Shown here: piece after piece, positions 9,071 through 17,013 of the stretch
Layout of the letters: each line of letters opens with the position of its first letter
Position numbering within the stretch: the stretch's first letter is position 1
Source of the DNA: Flavihumibacter soli
Lineage (GTDB): Bacteria; Bacteroidota; Bacteroidia; Sphingobacteriales; Sphingobacteriaceae
Assembly (NCBI RefSeq): GCF_010692725.1
Contig: NZ_JAAFZB010000095.1
Location: 372,001 to 436,000 of the forward strand
Length of the DNA: 64,000 nucleotides
Reading direction: 5' to 3'
Notes under the pieces: generated by a model
What the model was told of the DNA's origin: nothing
What the model saw: only the letters and a program-made list of their open reading frames with translations
Database searches by the model: none
Made by a program: the position numbers and the translations under genes

Positions 9071-9852
9071 TCCAGCCTTTAGCATACATACATCCTCAGG
9101 CAATTATTGCCGAAAATGTGGTTATCGACCCATTTGTCACAATTTACAAGGATGTCGTGATAGGCGAAGGCACCTGGATTGGTTCAAACGTCACTATTAT
9201 GGATGGCGCCCGGATTGGCAAGAACTGCCGCATATTCCCTGGTGCTGTAATTTCTGCCCCGCCCCAGGATTTGAAATATAAAGGGGAGGCAACTACCGTT
9301 ACTATCGGCGACAATACGATCATACGTGAATGCGTCACCCTGAATCGTGGTACGGCGCTCGACAAAAACACGACAACCATCGGGCAGAATTGCCTGCTGA
9401 TGGCCTATGTCCATATAGCTCACGATTGTGTGATCGGGAACAATGTCATTATCGCCAACTCAGTACAGTTGGCAGGTCATATTGAGGTCCAGGACTTTGC
9501 TTTTATCGGCGGGGCCTCAGCAGTTCACCAGTTTGTATCTGTCGGAGCTCATTCCATTATTTCCGGAGGCTCACTGGTTCGTAAGGACGTTCCGCCCTAC
9601 ACCAAGGCGGGCCGCGAACCATTATCTTATGTCGGAATAAATTCTGTAGGCCTTCGTCGTCGCGGTTTCACATCCGAACAGATAAACGAGATCCAGGATA
9701 TATACCGTACTATCTTCCTAAAGAAATTAAATATCAGTAAAGCGCTCGATATTATAGAAACAGAACGTCAACCCACCGAAATCCGTGATGAGATCCTCGA
9801 TTTTATCCGGAACTCAAACCGGGGAGTGATGAAAGGCTTCGGAACTGCCTGA
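9067..9852 (+). CDS. lpxA: Acyl-ACP--UDP-N-acetylglucosamine O-acyltransferase LpxA
   Basis: A 261-residue cytoplasmic acyltransferase for the first step of lipid A synthesis. The N-terminus MIQPLAYIHPQAIIAENV starts a left-handed beta-helix of hexapeptide repeats. The catalytic His lies in LMAYVHIAHDCVIGNN near residues 113-128, and GGASAVHQFVSVG and YVGINSVGLRRRGF are family landmarks. A C-terminal helical domain completes the normal length. The start codon overlaps the lpxC/fabZ stop by 4 bases. Confidence 0.96.
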   Translation: MIQPLAYIHPQAIIAENVVIDPFVTIYKDVVIGEGTWIGSNVTIMDGARIGKNCRIFPGAVISAPPQDLKYKGEATTVTIGDNTIIRECVTLNRGTALDKNTTTIGQNCLLMAYVHIAHDCVIGNNVIIANSVQLAGHIEVQDFAFIGGASAVHQFVSVGAHSIISGGSLVRKDVPPYTKAGREPLSYVGINSVGLRRRGFTSEQINEIQDIYRTIFLKKLNISKALDIIETERQPTEIRDEILDFIRNSNRGVMKGFGTA

Positions 9853-9901
9853 TCGGGATTAAACAGATGACCTTTACTTATAGCTCCGAACGGTTAACAG
9901 C

Positions 9902-10540
9902 ATGAAGATCAATCTTGAAAACATTGGCCGACGTTTTAACCGCGAATGGATATTCAGGAGTGTCACATACCAGTTCGACACCGGCAGCAGCTATGCCATA
10001 TTGGGTGCCAACGGCTCAGGCAAATCTACCTTGCTGCAGATCATCGCGGGAAGCCTGACACCTTCCGAAGGCCATATTATTTACAACGACGATCATAAGA
10101 ACATCGATGTAGAAAACATTTATCAGCATCTGGCACTTTCAACTCCTTACCTCGAGCTGATTGAAGAGTTTTCTCTTCCTGAACTGGTCGACTTTCATTT
10201 CAGTTTTAAGAACTATCATAAGGGCATCGACCGACAGGCGCTAACAGACCTGCTTGGATTTGCCAAGATCAGGAATAAACCGCTCAGGCACTTTTCATCG
10301 GGAATGAAGCAGCGCGTTAAATTGGCCCTGGCTATGTGTTCAGACACCCCTGCATTATTGCTGGATGAACCGACCGCCAATCTCGACAAACAAGGCGTTC
10401 TCTGGTACCAGGATCTTGTCAGCCGTTTTGCCTCAGACAGGTTGCTGATCATCTGTTCAAACCAGGAACACGAATATGAATTTTGCGATCATCGTCTGCA
10501 AGTGATGGATTATAAAGACTTTAGCAAGATCAATAGATAA
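9902..10540 (+). CDS. ABC transporter ATP-binding protein
   Basis: A 212-residue single ABC ATPase. Walker A is GANGSGKST near residue 38, the signature is FSSGMKQRVKLALA near residue 136 and Walker B is ALLLDEPTANLD near residue 157. Where the switch histidine is expected the sequence reads CSNQEHEYEFC, so the H-loop is not the canonical THD/SHD type. No membrane subunit is next to it, so the partner and the substrate are unknown. It sits between lpxA and efp on the same strand with a 49-base gap after lpxA. Confidence 0.88.
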   Translation: MKINLENIGRRFNREWIFRSVTYQFDTGSSYAILGANGSGKSTLLQIIAGSLTPSEGHIIYNDDHKNIDVENIYQHLALSTPYLELIEEFSLPELVDFHFSFKNYHKGIDRQALTDLLGFAKIRNKPLRHFSSGMKQRVKLALAMCSDTPALLLDEPTANLDKQGVLWYQDLVSRFASDRLLIICSNQEHEYEFCDHRLQVMDYKDFSKINR

Positions 10541-10611
10541 ATGCGTCAAATGCCTTCGAAACCATCAAAAAACGATGTTTTTGGAAGCAATAAATAATAA
10601 TTAAAAAGGCA

Positions 10612-10642
10612 TTGCTATTGTAAACAAAAGAATCTATCTTTG
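10612..10642 (+). promoter_or_regulatory. Probable promoter of efp
   Basis: TTG at 10612-10614, a 20-base spacer and TATCTTTG at 10635-10642 match the Bacteroidota promoter consensus. The efp ATG is about 50 bases downstream, leaving a leader of about 45 bases. Confidence 0.6.
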
Positions 10643-10692
10643 CGGCTCGAAAGACGCCTGCTTTAGACAGGCCGATTAAGAAAAAAAACAAA

Positions 10693-11253
10693 ATGGCAAA
10701 AGCTTCAGACATTAAAAACGGTAACATCCTTCGTTTTAACGGAGAACTGGTAGCGGTCGAAGATTTTATTCACCGTACTCCGGGAAACCTTCGCGCTTTT
10801 TACCAGGCCCGTATGCGTAACGTCAGATCAGGTAAATTAGTGGAATATCGCTTCCGAACTGATGAAGAGGTTGAGATCTGCCGTGTTGAAACGAATGACT
10901 ATCAGTACCTGTATGATGATGCTGATTTTTACATCGTCATGGATAACAATTCTTACGAGCAGTTCAATATTCCTAAGAAGTTATTTGGTGAGCCGGCACG
11001 TTTCCTTAAAGAAGGAATGAATGTAATCATCGCGTTTGAAAGCGATGAGCCGATCATGGCTGAAGTGCCTTCAAGTGTTGAGCTGGAGATCACCTACACA
11101 GAAAATGCGGTGAAGGGTGATACCTCTTCCGGCGCACAAAAAAATGCTACAGTTGAGACCGGTGTTGAGATCCGCGTTCCTTTATTCATCAACCAGGGTG
11201 ATAAAGTGAAAGTAGATACCCGCACGGGCGACTATTTAGAACGTGTTAAATAA
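10693..11253 (+). CDS. efp: Elongation factor P
   Basis: A 186-residue translation factor that relieves ribosome stalling at polyproline stretches. It has the KOW-like N-terminal domain, the central OB domain with VSSVELEITYTENAVKGDT-type sequence (PSSVELEIT near residue 126), and the C-terminal signature region ending RVPLFINQGDKVKVDTRTGDY. The loop that reaches the peptidyl-transferase centre reads TPGNLRAF (residues 29-36), so the tip residue equivalent to E. coli Lys34 is Asn32, with Arg two residues later; the usual modifiable Lys is absent. It has its own promoter and a terminator directly after it. Confidence 0.96.
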   Translation: MAKASDIKNGNILRFNGELVAVEDFIHRTPGNLRAFYQARMRNVRSGKLVEYRFRTDEEVEICRVETNDYQYLYDDADFYIVMDNNSYEQFNIPKKLFGEPARFLKEGMNVIIAFESDEPIMAEVPSSVELEITYTENAVKGDTSSGAQKNATVETGVEIRVPLFINQGDKVKVDTRTGDYLERVK

Positions 11254-11297
11254 CGTTCCCGATATTTACGATTAAGTTTAGGTTTAGGTTGATTAAA

Positions 11298-11328
11298 GCG
11301 GTCTCAATGAAATTTGAGGCCGTTTTTT
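11298..11328 (+). terminator. Rho-independent terminator of efp
   Basis: Arms CGGTCTCAA (11299-11307) and TTGAGGCCG (11314-11322) pair with one G-T wobble around a 6-base loop, followed by a run of six T. It lies 44 bases after the efp stop and just before the cyclo-ligase gene. Confidence 0.85.
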
Positions 11329-11364
11329 ATTTTAATGGTTCCCATAAAACTTTACATTCGTAGT

Positions 11365-11940
11365 GTGAATAAAGCAGAGATCCGCAAAACCTTCCTGGAA
11401 AGACGCAAGAATTTAAGCCGCTCGCAATACTGGATCCTGAACGGGATGATCGTGGAGCAGATTGCCCAGATAAACTGGAGTCAGTTTAAGCTGGTGCATT
11501 TATTTATGCCCATCTCTGACAATAAAGAGGTCGACACTTTTTCTATCCTTGAATATTTTAAAGAACACGAGCCCAAACTTCAGATCGTTATTCCCAAAAC
11601 CGATTTCGAGACCATGGAAATGGAGAACATCCTGTTCGATCCTGTATATACCATCCTGGGCCGTAATAAATATAACATACCTGAGCCCATACACGGCCGG
11701 CCAATTTCACCACAGCTCATTGACGCGGTCATTATGCCCTTACTGGCCTTTGATCTGCAAGGCAACCGTGTGGGTTACGGGAAGGGATTTTATGATCGTT
11801 TCCTTGAGAGCTGCCGCCCTGATACCAGTCGCATAGGACTATCCTTTTTCGAACCAATCGAGGCTGTCGAAGATGTGAATGATCATGATAAAAAGATGCA
11901 TGCCTGCATAACGCCTGATCGTATCTGGGAATTTAGTTAG
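11365..11940 (+). CDS. 5-formyltetrahydrofolate cyclo-ligase
   Basis: A protein of about 191 residues that uses ATP to convert 5-formyltetrahydrofolate to 5,10-methenyltetrahydrofolate. The glycine-rich substrate motif GYGKGFYDRFL is near residue 137, and the AEIRKTFLERRKNLS start and IVIPKTDFETMEM region fit the family. The frame stays open upstream to a TTG at 11314, but that would lie inside the efp terminator, so I prefer the GTG at 11365 (VNKAEIRKTF); an ATG at 11335 is also possible. It converges on hutG across 107 bases of repeat-like sequence. Confidence 0.9.
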   Translation: MNKAEIRKTFLERRKNLSRSQYWILNGMIVEQIAQINWSQFKLVHLFMPISDNKEVDTFSILEYFKEHEPKLQIVIPKTDFETMEMENILFDPVYTILGRNKYNIPEPIHGRPISPQLIDAVIMPLLAFDLQGNRVGYGKGFYDRFLESCRPDTSRIGLSFFEPIEAVEDVNDHDKKMHACITPDRIWEFS

Positions 11941-12047
11941 GAGTGGAGAGTTGGGAGTAGTGAGTTAGGAGTTTAGAGCGGGGAGTAAAGAACTATGCGT
12001 CTTTGATCTTTGCTCTTTGTTCTTTAATCCAATAATCCCGATCCCAA
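11941..12047. repeat. Degenerate GGAGT/GAGTTAGG repeat tract in a convergent gap
   Basis: Between the cyclo-ligase and hutG ends, bases 11941-11987 hold irregular tandem copies of GGAGT/GAGTTRGGAG units, followed by CTTTGATCTTTGCTCTTTGTTC, a CTTTG-rich stretch. No coding potential is seen. Confidence 0.6.
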
Positions 12048-13055
12048 TCACTCCTGCGCTTTTATAAAGTCACTCAGCAGGTAAGCGATAACTTTCCCCG
12101 TAAGCTTACTTTCACGCCCGTCATCGAGCCTGGATGCGCCTTCTGCAATGTGTAAATAGAAGAGCTGCCTTGTGACAGTCTGCGCGATCATATCCCTCAC
12201 CTGCTCTGTAGTAAAGCCCGTTGGTGACATGGCGCTTGTCAAAACCCCGGATATACTATCCAGGTCGATTTCCAGTCCGCACAAACCGTCGGTGAAATCA
12301 AGCGCATGCTGGAAAGCCCTGCTATGACTGGTAGTTTCCCGGATAAAATCCTCAAAAAAGACATACCGAAATCGCTCCGGCTGTGAATGGAACTGATCAA
12401 TGATCGTCCGTGAATTATAATTCTCATGAAGGCCGATCATCGAATACTTTCCCAGAAAGCCTTCCTTAAAAGCGTAGCTGAAACCGTTCCCGCTATGGCG
12501 CCCCTCAATTGCCCGGAAGTCAGAATGCGCGTCTATATTAATCGTATTAACCGGACGTTTAAATGATTCGGAGAACGCCTTCAGAATGGGATAGGCATTA
12601 TTATGCCCGCCGCCGACAACTAGGGGAATTTTTCCCGCGGCATATATGGCCTTGATCACCTGCTCAGTTTCCGAATCTATTTCATTAACGATGTTTCGCA
12701 AACTTTCAAGCTCATCCTCTTTGCCGGCATCAAGAGCACGGGCACGACCGATCTCGTCGGTGAAGTCGATATGGCCCAAAACGGCAATCTCATCGCCGCG
12801 GAGCTTTTCAGTGCTCTGGATATTGAGAAGCGCGCGCAGGGCATCCTCCCAGGCAGTCCTGCTGCCGGTGATCCCAAAGTTGGCCTGAACGCCCACATCT
12901 TCCGGAAGACCGAGCAGAACGAACTTAGAGCTTGAAAAAGCGAGCTCCTTTATATTTTCAACTACCTGTACCTTCTCCCCCAGCTTTATTTCGCCCGGGC
13001 GGATATTGGTATAAGACAAAATTTGTTCCCTGTTGTAGATCCTCAGACTGCCCAT
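12048..13055 (-). CDS. hutG: Formimidoylglutamase-like ureohydrolase (arginase family)
   Basis: A 335-residue member of the arginase/agmatinase/formimidoylglutamase family. The manganese-binding motifs are VGGGHNNAYP near residue 146, NIDAHSDFR near residue 173 and EIDLDSISG near residue 265. In the family these coordinate a binuclear Mn centre. The ATG abuts the stop of hutI (TAAATG), which strongly supports a role in histidine breakdown: hydrolysis of N-formimidoyl-L-glutamate to glutamate and formamide. Arginase or agmatinase activity is possible but less likely given the context. Confidence 0.85.
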   Translation of the reverse strand: MGSLRIYNREQILSYTNIRPGEIKLGEKVQVVENIKELAFSSSKFVLLGLPEDVGVQANFGITGSRTAWEDALRALLNIQSTEKLRGDEIAVLGHIDFTDEIGRARALDAGKEDELESLRNIVNEIDSETEQVIKAIYAAGKIPLVVGGGHNNAYPILKAFSESFKRPVNTINIDAHSDFRAIEGRHSGNGFSYAFKEGFLGKYSMIGLHENYNSRTIIDQFHSQPERFRYVFFEDFIRETTSHSRAFQHALDFTDGLCGLEIDLDSISGVLTSAMSPTGFTTEQVRDMIAQTVTRQLFYLHIAEGASRLDDGRESKLTGKVIAYLLSDFIKAQE

Positions 13056-14300
13056 TTAATACACTTTACCATTAATGAAAACTCTTTCAATATGATTGGA
13101 GCCAAAGCTATATGGCATGTAAGCGAGAGAAGGAATAGCATGAGTTATAAAGAAATTCGCAGCTTTTCCCCTGGCGATCGAGCCATGCGAATGAGCCAGA
13201 TCCATCGCCGCAGCCCCGTTTATTGTGGCGGCATTAATTGCCTCTTCGGGAAGCATCTTCAGGCGCATACACGCGAGCGATACTACCAGGTTCATATTCC
13301 CGGAGGGTGTTGAACCGGGGTTAAAGTCTGAGGCCAGGGCAACAGTTGTATTCCGGCTGATCAGGGACCGGGCATCTGCAAACGGGATTCCCAGAAACAG
13401 CGAACAGGAAGGAAGCAGCGTGGCAATGGTATCACTGTTGCTCACGCTGGACAGTGCCGCTTCATTCATCACCTCCAGGTGATCAACCGACAGCGCCCCG
13501 TGGGCCACTCCCGTTTCAACAGCTCCTGTTGCGGATAGCTGGTTGGCATGGATTTTCGCCTTCAACCCATATTTTGCGCCTGCTTCAAGTATCCGCGAGG
13601 TCTCATCAACCGTGAAGAAGCCCTGTTCGCAAAAGACATCAATATAGTCGGCCAGATTCTCCCCCGCTACCTGTGGGATCAATTCGCCTGTCAGGAGTTT
13701 GAGGTAACCTTCATGATCATTCTTAAAATTGGCCGGATAAGCATGCGCCCCCAGAAAAGTAGCCTTAACCGGTACCGGTGCAGCTTCCTTCAGCCGCCGG
13801 ATCACGCGAAGCATTTTCAGTTCGCTGTCTGCGGTCAGCCCGTAACCGCTTTTTATCTCAATAGCCCCGGTCCCCAACCTGATAACTTCTTCCAGGCGGT
13901 TCCAGGCGCTCTCAAACAGCTTATCTTCGGAGGCTCCCTGAACCTTAGCTGCCGAGTTTAGGATACCACCCCCGGCCGCAGCGATCTCTTCGTAAGACTG
14001 ACCCCTGATCTTCATCACAAACTCCTCCTCGCGGCTAGCTGCAAAGACGAGATGTGTATGTGAATCGCACCATGCTGGAAGCAAAAATTTACCTTTGGCA
14101 GAGATCTGCGCCGACAGGTTTGTGACATTCGATGGCAGGCTGCCCATCTCACCGAAATCCTTAAACTTTCCGTCTTCTATCAGTAGCCACGAATCTGCCA
14201 GGACAGGAAGCATGCCCATGTCAGCACCCTTCAGAAGTTTAACTTCCCCGGAGTGTGTGCCAACTAAACCCTTTATATGTGTGATCAGCGTGGATGACAT
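13056..14300 (-). CDS. hutI: Imidazolonepropionase
   Basis: A 414-residue metal-dependent amidohydrolase that opens imidazolone-5-propionate to N-formimidoyl-L-glutamate, the third step of histidine degradation. The metal site HTHLVFAASREEEF is near residue 81, KSGYGL near residue 150 marks substrate binding, KIHANQLS near residue 250 and SDHLE near residue 275 carry further His ligands, and ASDFNPGS near residue 325 holds the Asp ligand. It precedes hutG with no gap and follows exonuclease III by 27 bases on the same strand. A TATCTTCG element ends 3 bases before the ATG, a one-mismatch fit to the -7 box. Confidence 0.95.
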   Translation of the reverse strand: MSSTLITHIKGLVGTHSGEVKLLKGADMGMLPVLADSWLLIEDGKFKDFGEMGSLPSNVTNLSAQISAKGKFLLPAWCDSHTHLVFAASREEEFVMKIRGQSYEEIAAAGGGILNSAAKVQGASEDKLFESAWNRLEEVIRLGTGAIEIKSGYGLTADSELKMLRVIRRLKEAAPVPVKATFLGAHAYPANFKNDHEGYLKLLTGELIPQVAGENLADYIDVFCEQGFFTVDETSRILEAGAKYGLKAKIHANQLSATGAVETGVAHGALSVDHLEVMNEAALSSVSNSDTIATLLPSCSLFLGIPFADARSLISRNTTVALASDFNPGSTPSGNMNLVVSLACMRLKMLPEEAINAATINGAAAMDLAHSHGSIARGKAANFFITHAIPSLAYMPYSFGSNHIERVFINGKVY

Positions 14301-14327
14301 AACCGAAGATAAGGTATTTCCCGCGGT

Positions 14328-15104
14328 TTAGTTTTTCTGAAAATCCAGTTCCAGCAAAACCGGGCAATGATCTGAATGCCTTGCTTCGCATAAAATGGCC
14401 GAACGCTTCAGATTCTCCCGCAAGCCTTCCGAAACCATATTGTAATCGATACGCCAGCCGAGGTTCCTGTTGCGGGCGCCTGCCCTGTAACTCCACCAGG
14501 TGTAGTTATGCGGTTCATGGTTGAAATGCCTGAAGGAATCAATGAAGCCGCTGCTAATGAAATTCTCCATCCACAAACGCTCGTCGGGAAGAAACCCGGA
14601 AGAGTTCGCATTTGATTTCGGGTTATGGATGTCGATAGCCTGATGGCAGATATTATAATCGCCTGATATCACCAGCCTGGGTAATTCGAGTTTCAGTTTG
14701 TCTATATATCCCTGGAAGTTGTCCAGGAACTGGAATTTAAAAGACTGCCTGTGTTCACCGCTTGACCCGGAGGGAAAGTAGGTACTCATGACGGAAAAGT
14801 CTTCGAAATCGGCACGGAGAACCCGGCCTTCCCGATCGTACTCTTCTATTCCGCAACCATACTCTACATGCTTTGGCGTATGTTTCGTGAAGATAGCTGT
14901 ACCGCTATAGCCTTTCTTTTCCGCAGGATTCCAGTAGTGCTGGTAACCCATCTGTTCCAGCAGAAGAATGTCTGTCAACTGGTCCGGGGTACATTTTATT
15001 TCCTGCAAACAGACCACATCGGCGTCGGTAGCCTGCAGCCAGGCCAGCCAGTTTTTGTTGATCGCCGAACGGATACCGTTAACATTATAGGTAATGATCT
15101 TCAT
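14328..15104 (-). CDS. xth: Exodeoxyribonuclease III (ExoA/XthA type)
   Basis: A 258-residue AP endonuclease/3'-5' exonuclease of the EEP superfamily for base excision repair. The metal ligand Glu is in CLQEIKCTPDQL near residue 35; SGDYNICH near residue 147, GWRIDY near residue 217 and SDHCPVLLEL at the C-terminus are the Asp/His active-site motifs. The length matches the family. Its ATG overlaps the stop of the upstream cyclophilin gene by 1 base (TAATG), so the two are probably cotranscribed. Confidence 0.95.
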   Translation of the reverse strand: MKIITYNVNGIRSAINKNWLAWLQATDADVVCLQEIKCTPDQLTDILLLEQMGYQHYWNPAEKKGYSGTAIFTKHTPKHVEYGCGIEEYDREGRVLRADFEDFSVMSTYFPSGSSGEHRQSFKFQFLDNFQGYIDKLKLELPRLVISGDYNICHQAIDIHNPKSNANSSGFLPDERLWMENFISSGFIDSFRHFNHEPHNYTWWSYRAGARNRNLGWRIDYNMVSEGLRENLKRSAILCEARHSDHCPVLLELDFQKN

Positions 15105-15808
15105 TAAAGTGTGTTGGTCTTAAGCCCCAGGGCTTTTTCAAGTTTACGCGCTTCCTTCTTTTTCAGAACGCTTACTTCCATCTTTACATCCTCAACCGGA
15201 CGATCGCCAGGCGCTGTCTTTACCGCAGCGATTGCGTCAACCATCTCAATACCTTTTACTACTTCGCCATAAACGGTGTAGTTCTGGTCGAGATGCGGAA
15301 CACCGCCAATGGTCTTATAAACCTCGCGCTGCCAGGTCGGGATCTGGCGGCCATTTAAACGGTTAGTTTGTAACTGGTCAAGCTTTTCATCAGTCCATAC
15401 CTTACCCTGAACGATATAGAACTGGCTCGCGCTGGATGCTTTTTGGGGATTATTATCCCGCGCAGCAGCAAGAACGCCTTTTTTATGGAACAGGGAGTCA
15501 CGGAATTCAGCGTCAACCAGGTATCCCAGGTCACCTTCTCCTAAAGCCTGTCCGGGCTTTGCAGTTTTTGAATCAGGGTCGCCCCCCTGGATCATAAATT
15601 CTTTGATAACACGGTGGAAAAGAGTCCCGTTGTAGAAACCTTCATTTGCAAGCTTTAAAAAATTATCATGATGTTTCGGCGTCTGGTTGTAAAGCATAAT
15701 AATGCATTCACCCTGCGAACTTTTGAGCCTGATAAAATCATGCTTTGGCTTGGCGGCAAATGCCGGGATAGTAGCTATAAGAAATAGTAGGAACAGTATT
15801 TTTTTCAT
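15104..15808 (-). CDS. Peptidylprolyl isomerase, cyclophilin type, exported
   Basis: A 234-residue cyclophilin that catalyses cis-trans isomerisation of prolyl bonds. I start at the ATG at 15808, which gives a clear signal peptide (MKKILFLLFLIATIPAFA); the frame is open further upstream but that part is not protein-like. The catalytic core shows FHRVIKEFMIQGGDP, GVLAAARDNNPQ and ASQFYIVQG, all family signatures. A roughly 20-residue basic tail follows the domain. The protein should fold proteins in the periplasm. It overlaps exonuclease III by 1 base. Confidence 0.92.
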   Translation of the reverse strand: MKKILFLLFLIATIPAFAAKPKHDFIRLKSSQGECIIMLYNQTPKHHDNFLKLANEGFYNGTLFHRVIKEFMIQGGDPDSKTAKPGQALGEGDLGYLVDAEFRDSLFHKKGVLAAARDNNPQKASSASQFYIVQGKVWTDEKLDQLQTNRLNGRQIPTWQREVYKTIGGVPHLDQNYTVYGEVVKGIEMVDAIAAVKTAPGDRPVEDVKMEVSVLKKKEARKLEKALGLKTNTL

Positions 15809-15944
15809 CTGAACAATTTTTTTGATCCCGAAAATACAAGATTTTTTATTTACCGCCACTGCTAAAGAAATACGGTGACCGCCCCGGCATCTTAGGATTG
15901 TCGAACCGGCAATATTGCATAGGCATTCCAGGTACCTTGTTCGG

Positions 15945-15972
15945 GTCATGTCCATAAAAACATGGACTTGAC
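15945..15972. repeat. Imperfect palindrome upstream of the cyclophilin gene
   Basis: Eleven-base arms GTCATGTCCAT (15945-15955) and ATGGACTTGAC (15962-15972) pair with one mismatch around AAAAAC. It lies between two minus-strand genes, 137 bases before the cyclophilin ATG. No T-run follows on either strand, so it is not a standard terminator; operator or RNA hairpin are both possible. Confidence 0.45.
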
Positions 15973-16024
15973 CTTACCATGAGCTAAAGAAATCCTTTGC
16001 CTTACCTGGCTTTTCAGGTGGAGA

Positions 16025-16363
16025 TCACAGGTTATCGAAGTAAGTGACCATCAGCGATTTCAACACCATCTCCTGCTCCAGCAAAGTATAGGCAGGGATT
16101 GGCTTAACGAGTTTCCAGTGCGGCCAGCCATCCTGGTCAAGGCCTTCCAGCTCGTAAAAGCCCAGTTCGCTGAACAGCCGGCAGTTGGCTATATGCATCA
16201 GTTCTTCCTTCTGCCGCTTGCTGAATTTACGTGGTCCCTGACCGAGCTCCTGCACCCCGATCAGGAAGAGCAGCACCTTCAGGTCGGGCTTCTCATTATC
16301 GAAATCCCGGGCGATGCGTTCCTGTAGCTGGGCAAACTTAATATTGATCTCTGCTGGTGTCAT
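16025..16363 (-). CDS. Conserved hypothetical protein
   Basis: A soluble 112-residue protein, probably all-helical, that begins MTPAEINIKFAQLQERI and contains KFSKRQKEELMHIANCRL and WPHWKLVKPIPAYT. It resembles small conserved proteins of Sphingobacteriaceae that I cannot link to a function. No signal peptide, membrane segment or metal motif is seen. It lies between a GNAT gene and the cyclophilin gene, all on the minus strand. Codon use looks like that of its neighbours, which supports it as a real gene. Confidence 0.75.
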   Translation of the reverse strand: MTPAEINIKFAQLQERIARDFDNEKPDLKVLLFLIGVQELGQGPRKFSKRQKEELMHIANCRLFSELGFYELEGLDQDGWPHWKLVKPIPAYTLLEQEMVLKSLMVTYFDNL

Positions 16364-16422
16364 GCCGCAAAGTTAGAAAAAGGAGCTCTGCAAAAGAGCT
16401 GATCTGTAAATGCTATGAAAGA

Positions 16423-16899
16423 TTACAATAGTTTCCTGAAATCCTCGTCAGAAAGTTGGTAGTTGAGCCAGTCCCTGTTTTCCCTTGCACCAAGCCGTTC
16501 GTAAAAACGCATCCCATCTGCGTTCCAGCGGGCTACTGTCCATTTTATTGAGGCACAGTCGTAGGTCTCTGCTTCGCCGGCCACCGCCTTCATCAGCATT
16601 TCGCCGATCTTTAAACCCCGAAAATCTTCATCAACAAATAATTCCTTTATATAAATCGAAGGCCGGTTTTCCGCGGTATAGGCGATGAAATAATAAACGA
16701 CCATACCGGCAATCCTGCCACCGGCTTCAGCAATGAAGCTGTAAAAGTCAGGCGGGTCTTTTCTAAAGCCTTTAGCAAGTACGATTTCAGGAGTGATTCT
16801 AAAGCTGTTCTCGTATTTTTCAAATACTGCAAGACCATGCATTAACTCCCATAACCGGGGGATCTCATCTTCAACAGGCCGTCTGATTATAGCTTCCAC
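16423..16899 (-). CDS. GNAT family N-acetyltransferase
   Basis: A 158-residue GCN5-related acetyltransferase. It starts MEAIIRRPVEDEIPRLWELM, the first strand and helix of the fold. IKELFVDEDFRGLKIGEMLM near residues 84-103 is motif A, whose xxGxG-type loop (RGLKIG) binds the acetyl-CoA pyrophosphate, and WNADGMRFYERLGA near residue 124 is the C-terminal motif. The overall pattern is closest to spermidine/spermine (diamine) acetyltransferase-like members, but the acceptor is not known. Confidence 0.88.
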   Translation of the reverse strand: MEAIIRRPVEDEIPRLWELMHGLAVFEKYENSFRITPEIVLAKGFRKDPPDFYSFIAEAGGRIAGMVVYYFIAYTAENRPSIYIKELFVDEDFRGLKIGEMLMKAVAGEAETYDCASIKWTVARWNADGMRFYERLGARENRDWLNYQLSDEDFRKLL

Positions 16900-17013
16900 C
16901 TAACAAAATTAGTTTTCATCAATGTATTTTAAAATTTCTCTCCATGAAGAACGCAGGTTATCGAAAGGTGGAAATTGGGACGCATCTCAAGGGTGCGAAT
17001 TAATCCAACCTCA

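Noticed and set aside
10548-10613. Inverted pair ATGCCTT / AAGGCAT before efp
   Set aside because: The arms are about 50 bases apart and short, with the intervening sequence AT-rich, so chance is likely.
11314-11364. TTG start for the cyclo-ligase
   Set aside because: It falls inside the efp terminator hairpin, and the family N-terminus starts at the GTG at 11365.
15809-15955. N-terminal extension of the cyclophilin frame
   Set aside because: The 49 extra codons are rich in Cys and Arg and hide the signal peptide that begins at the ATG at 15808.
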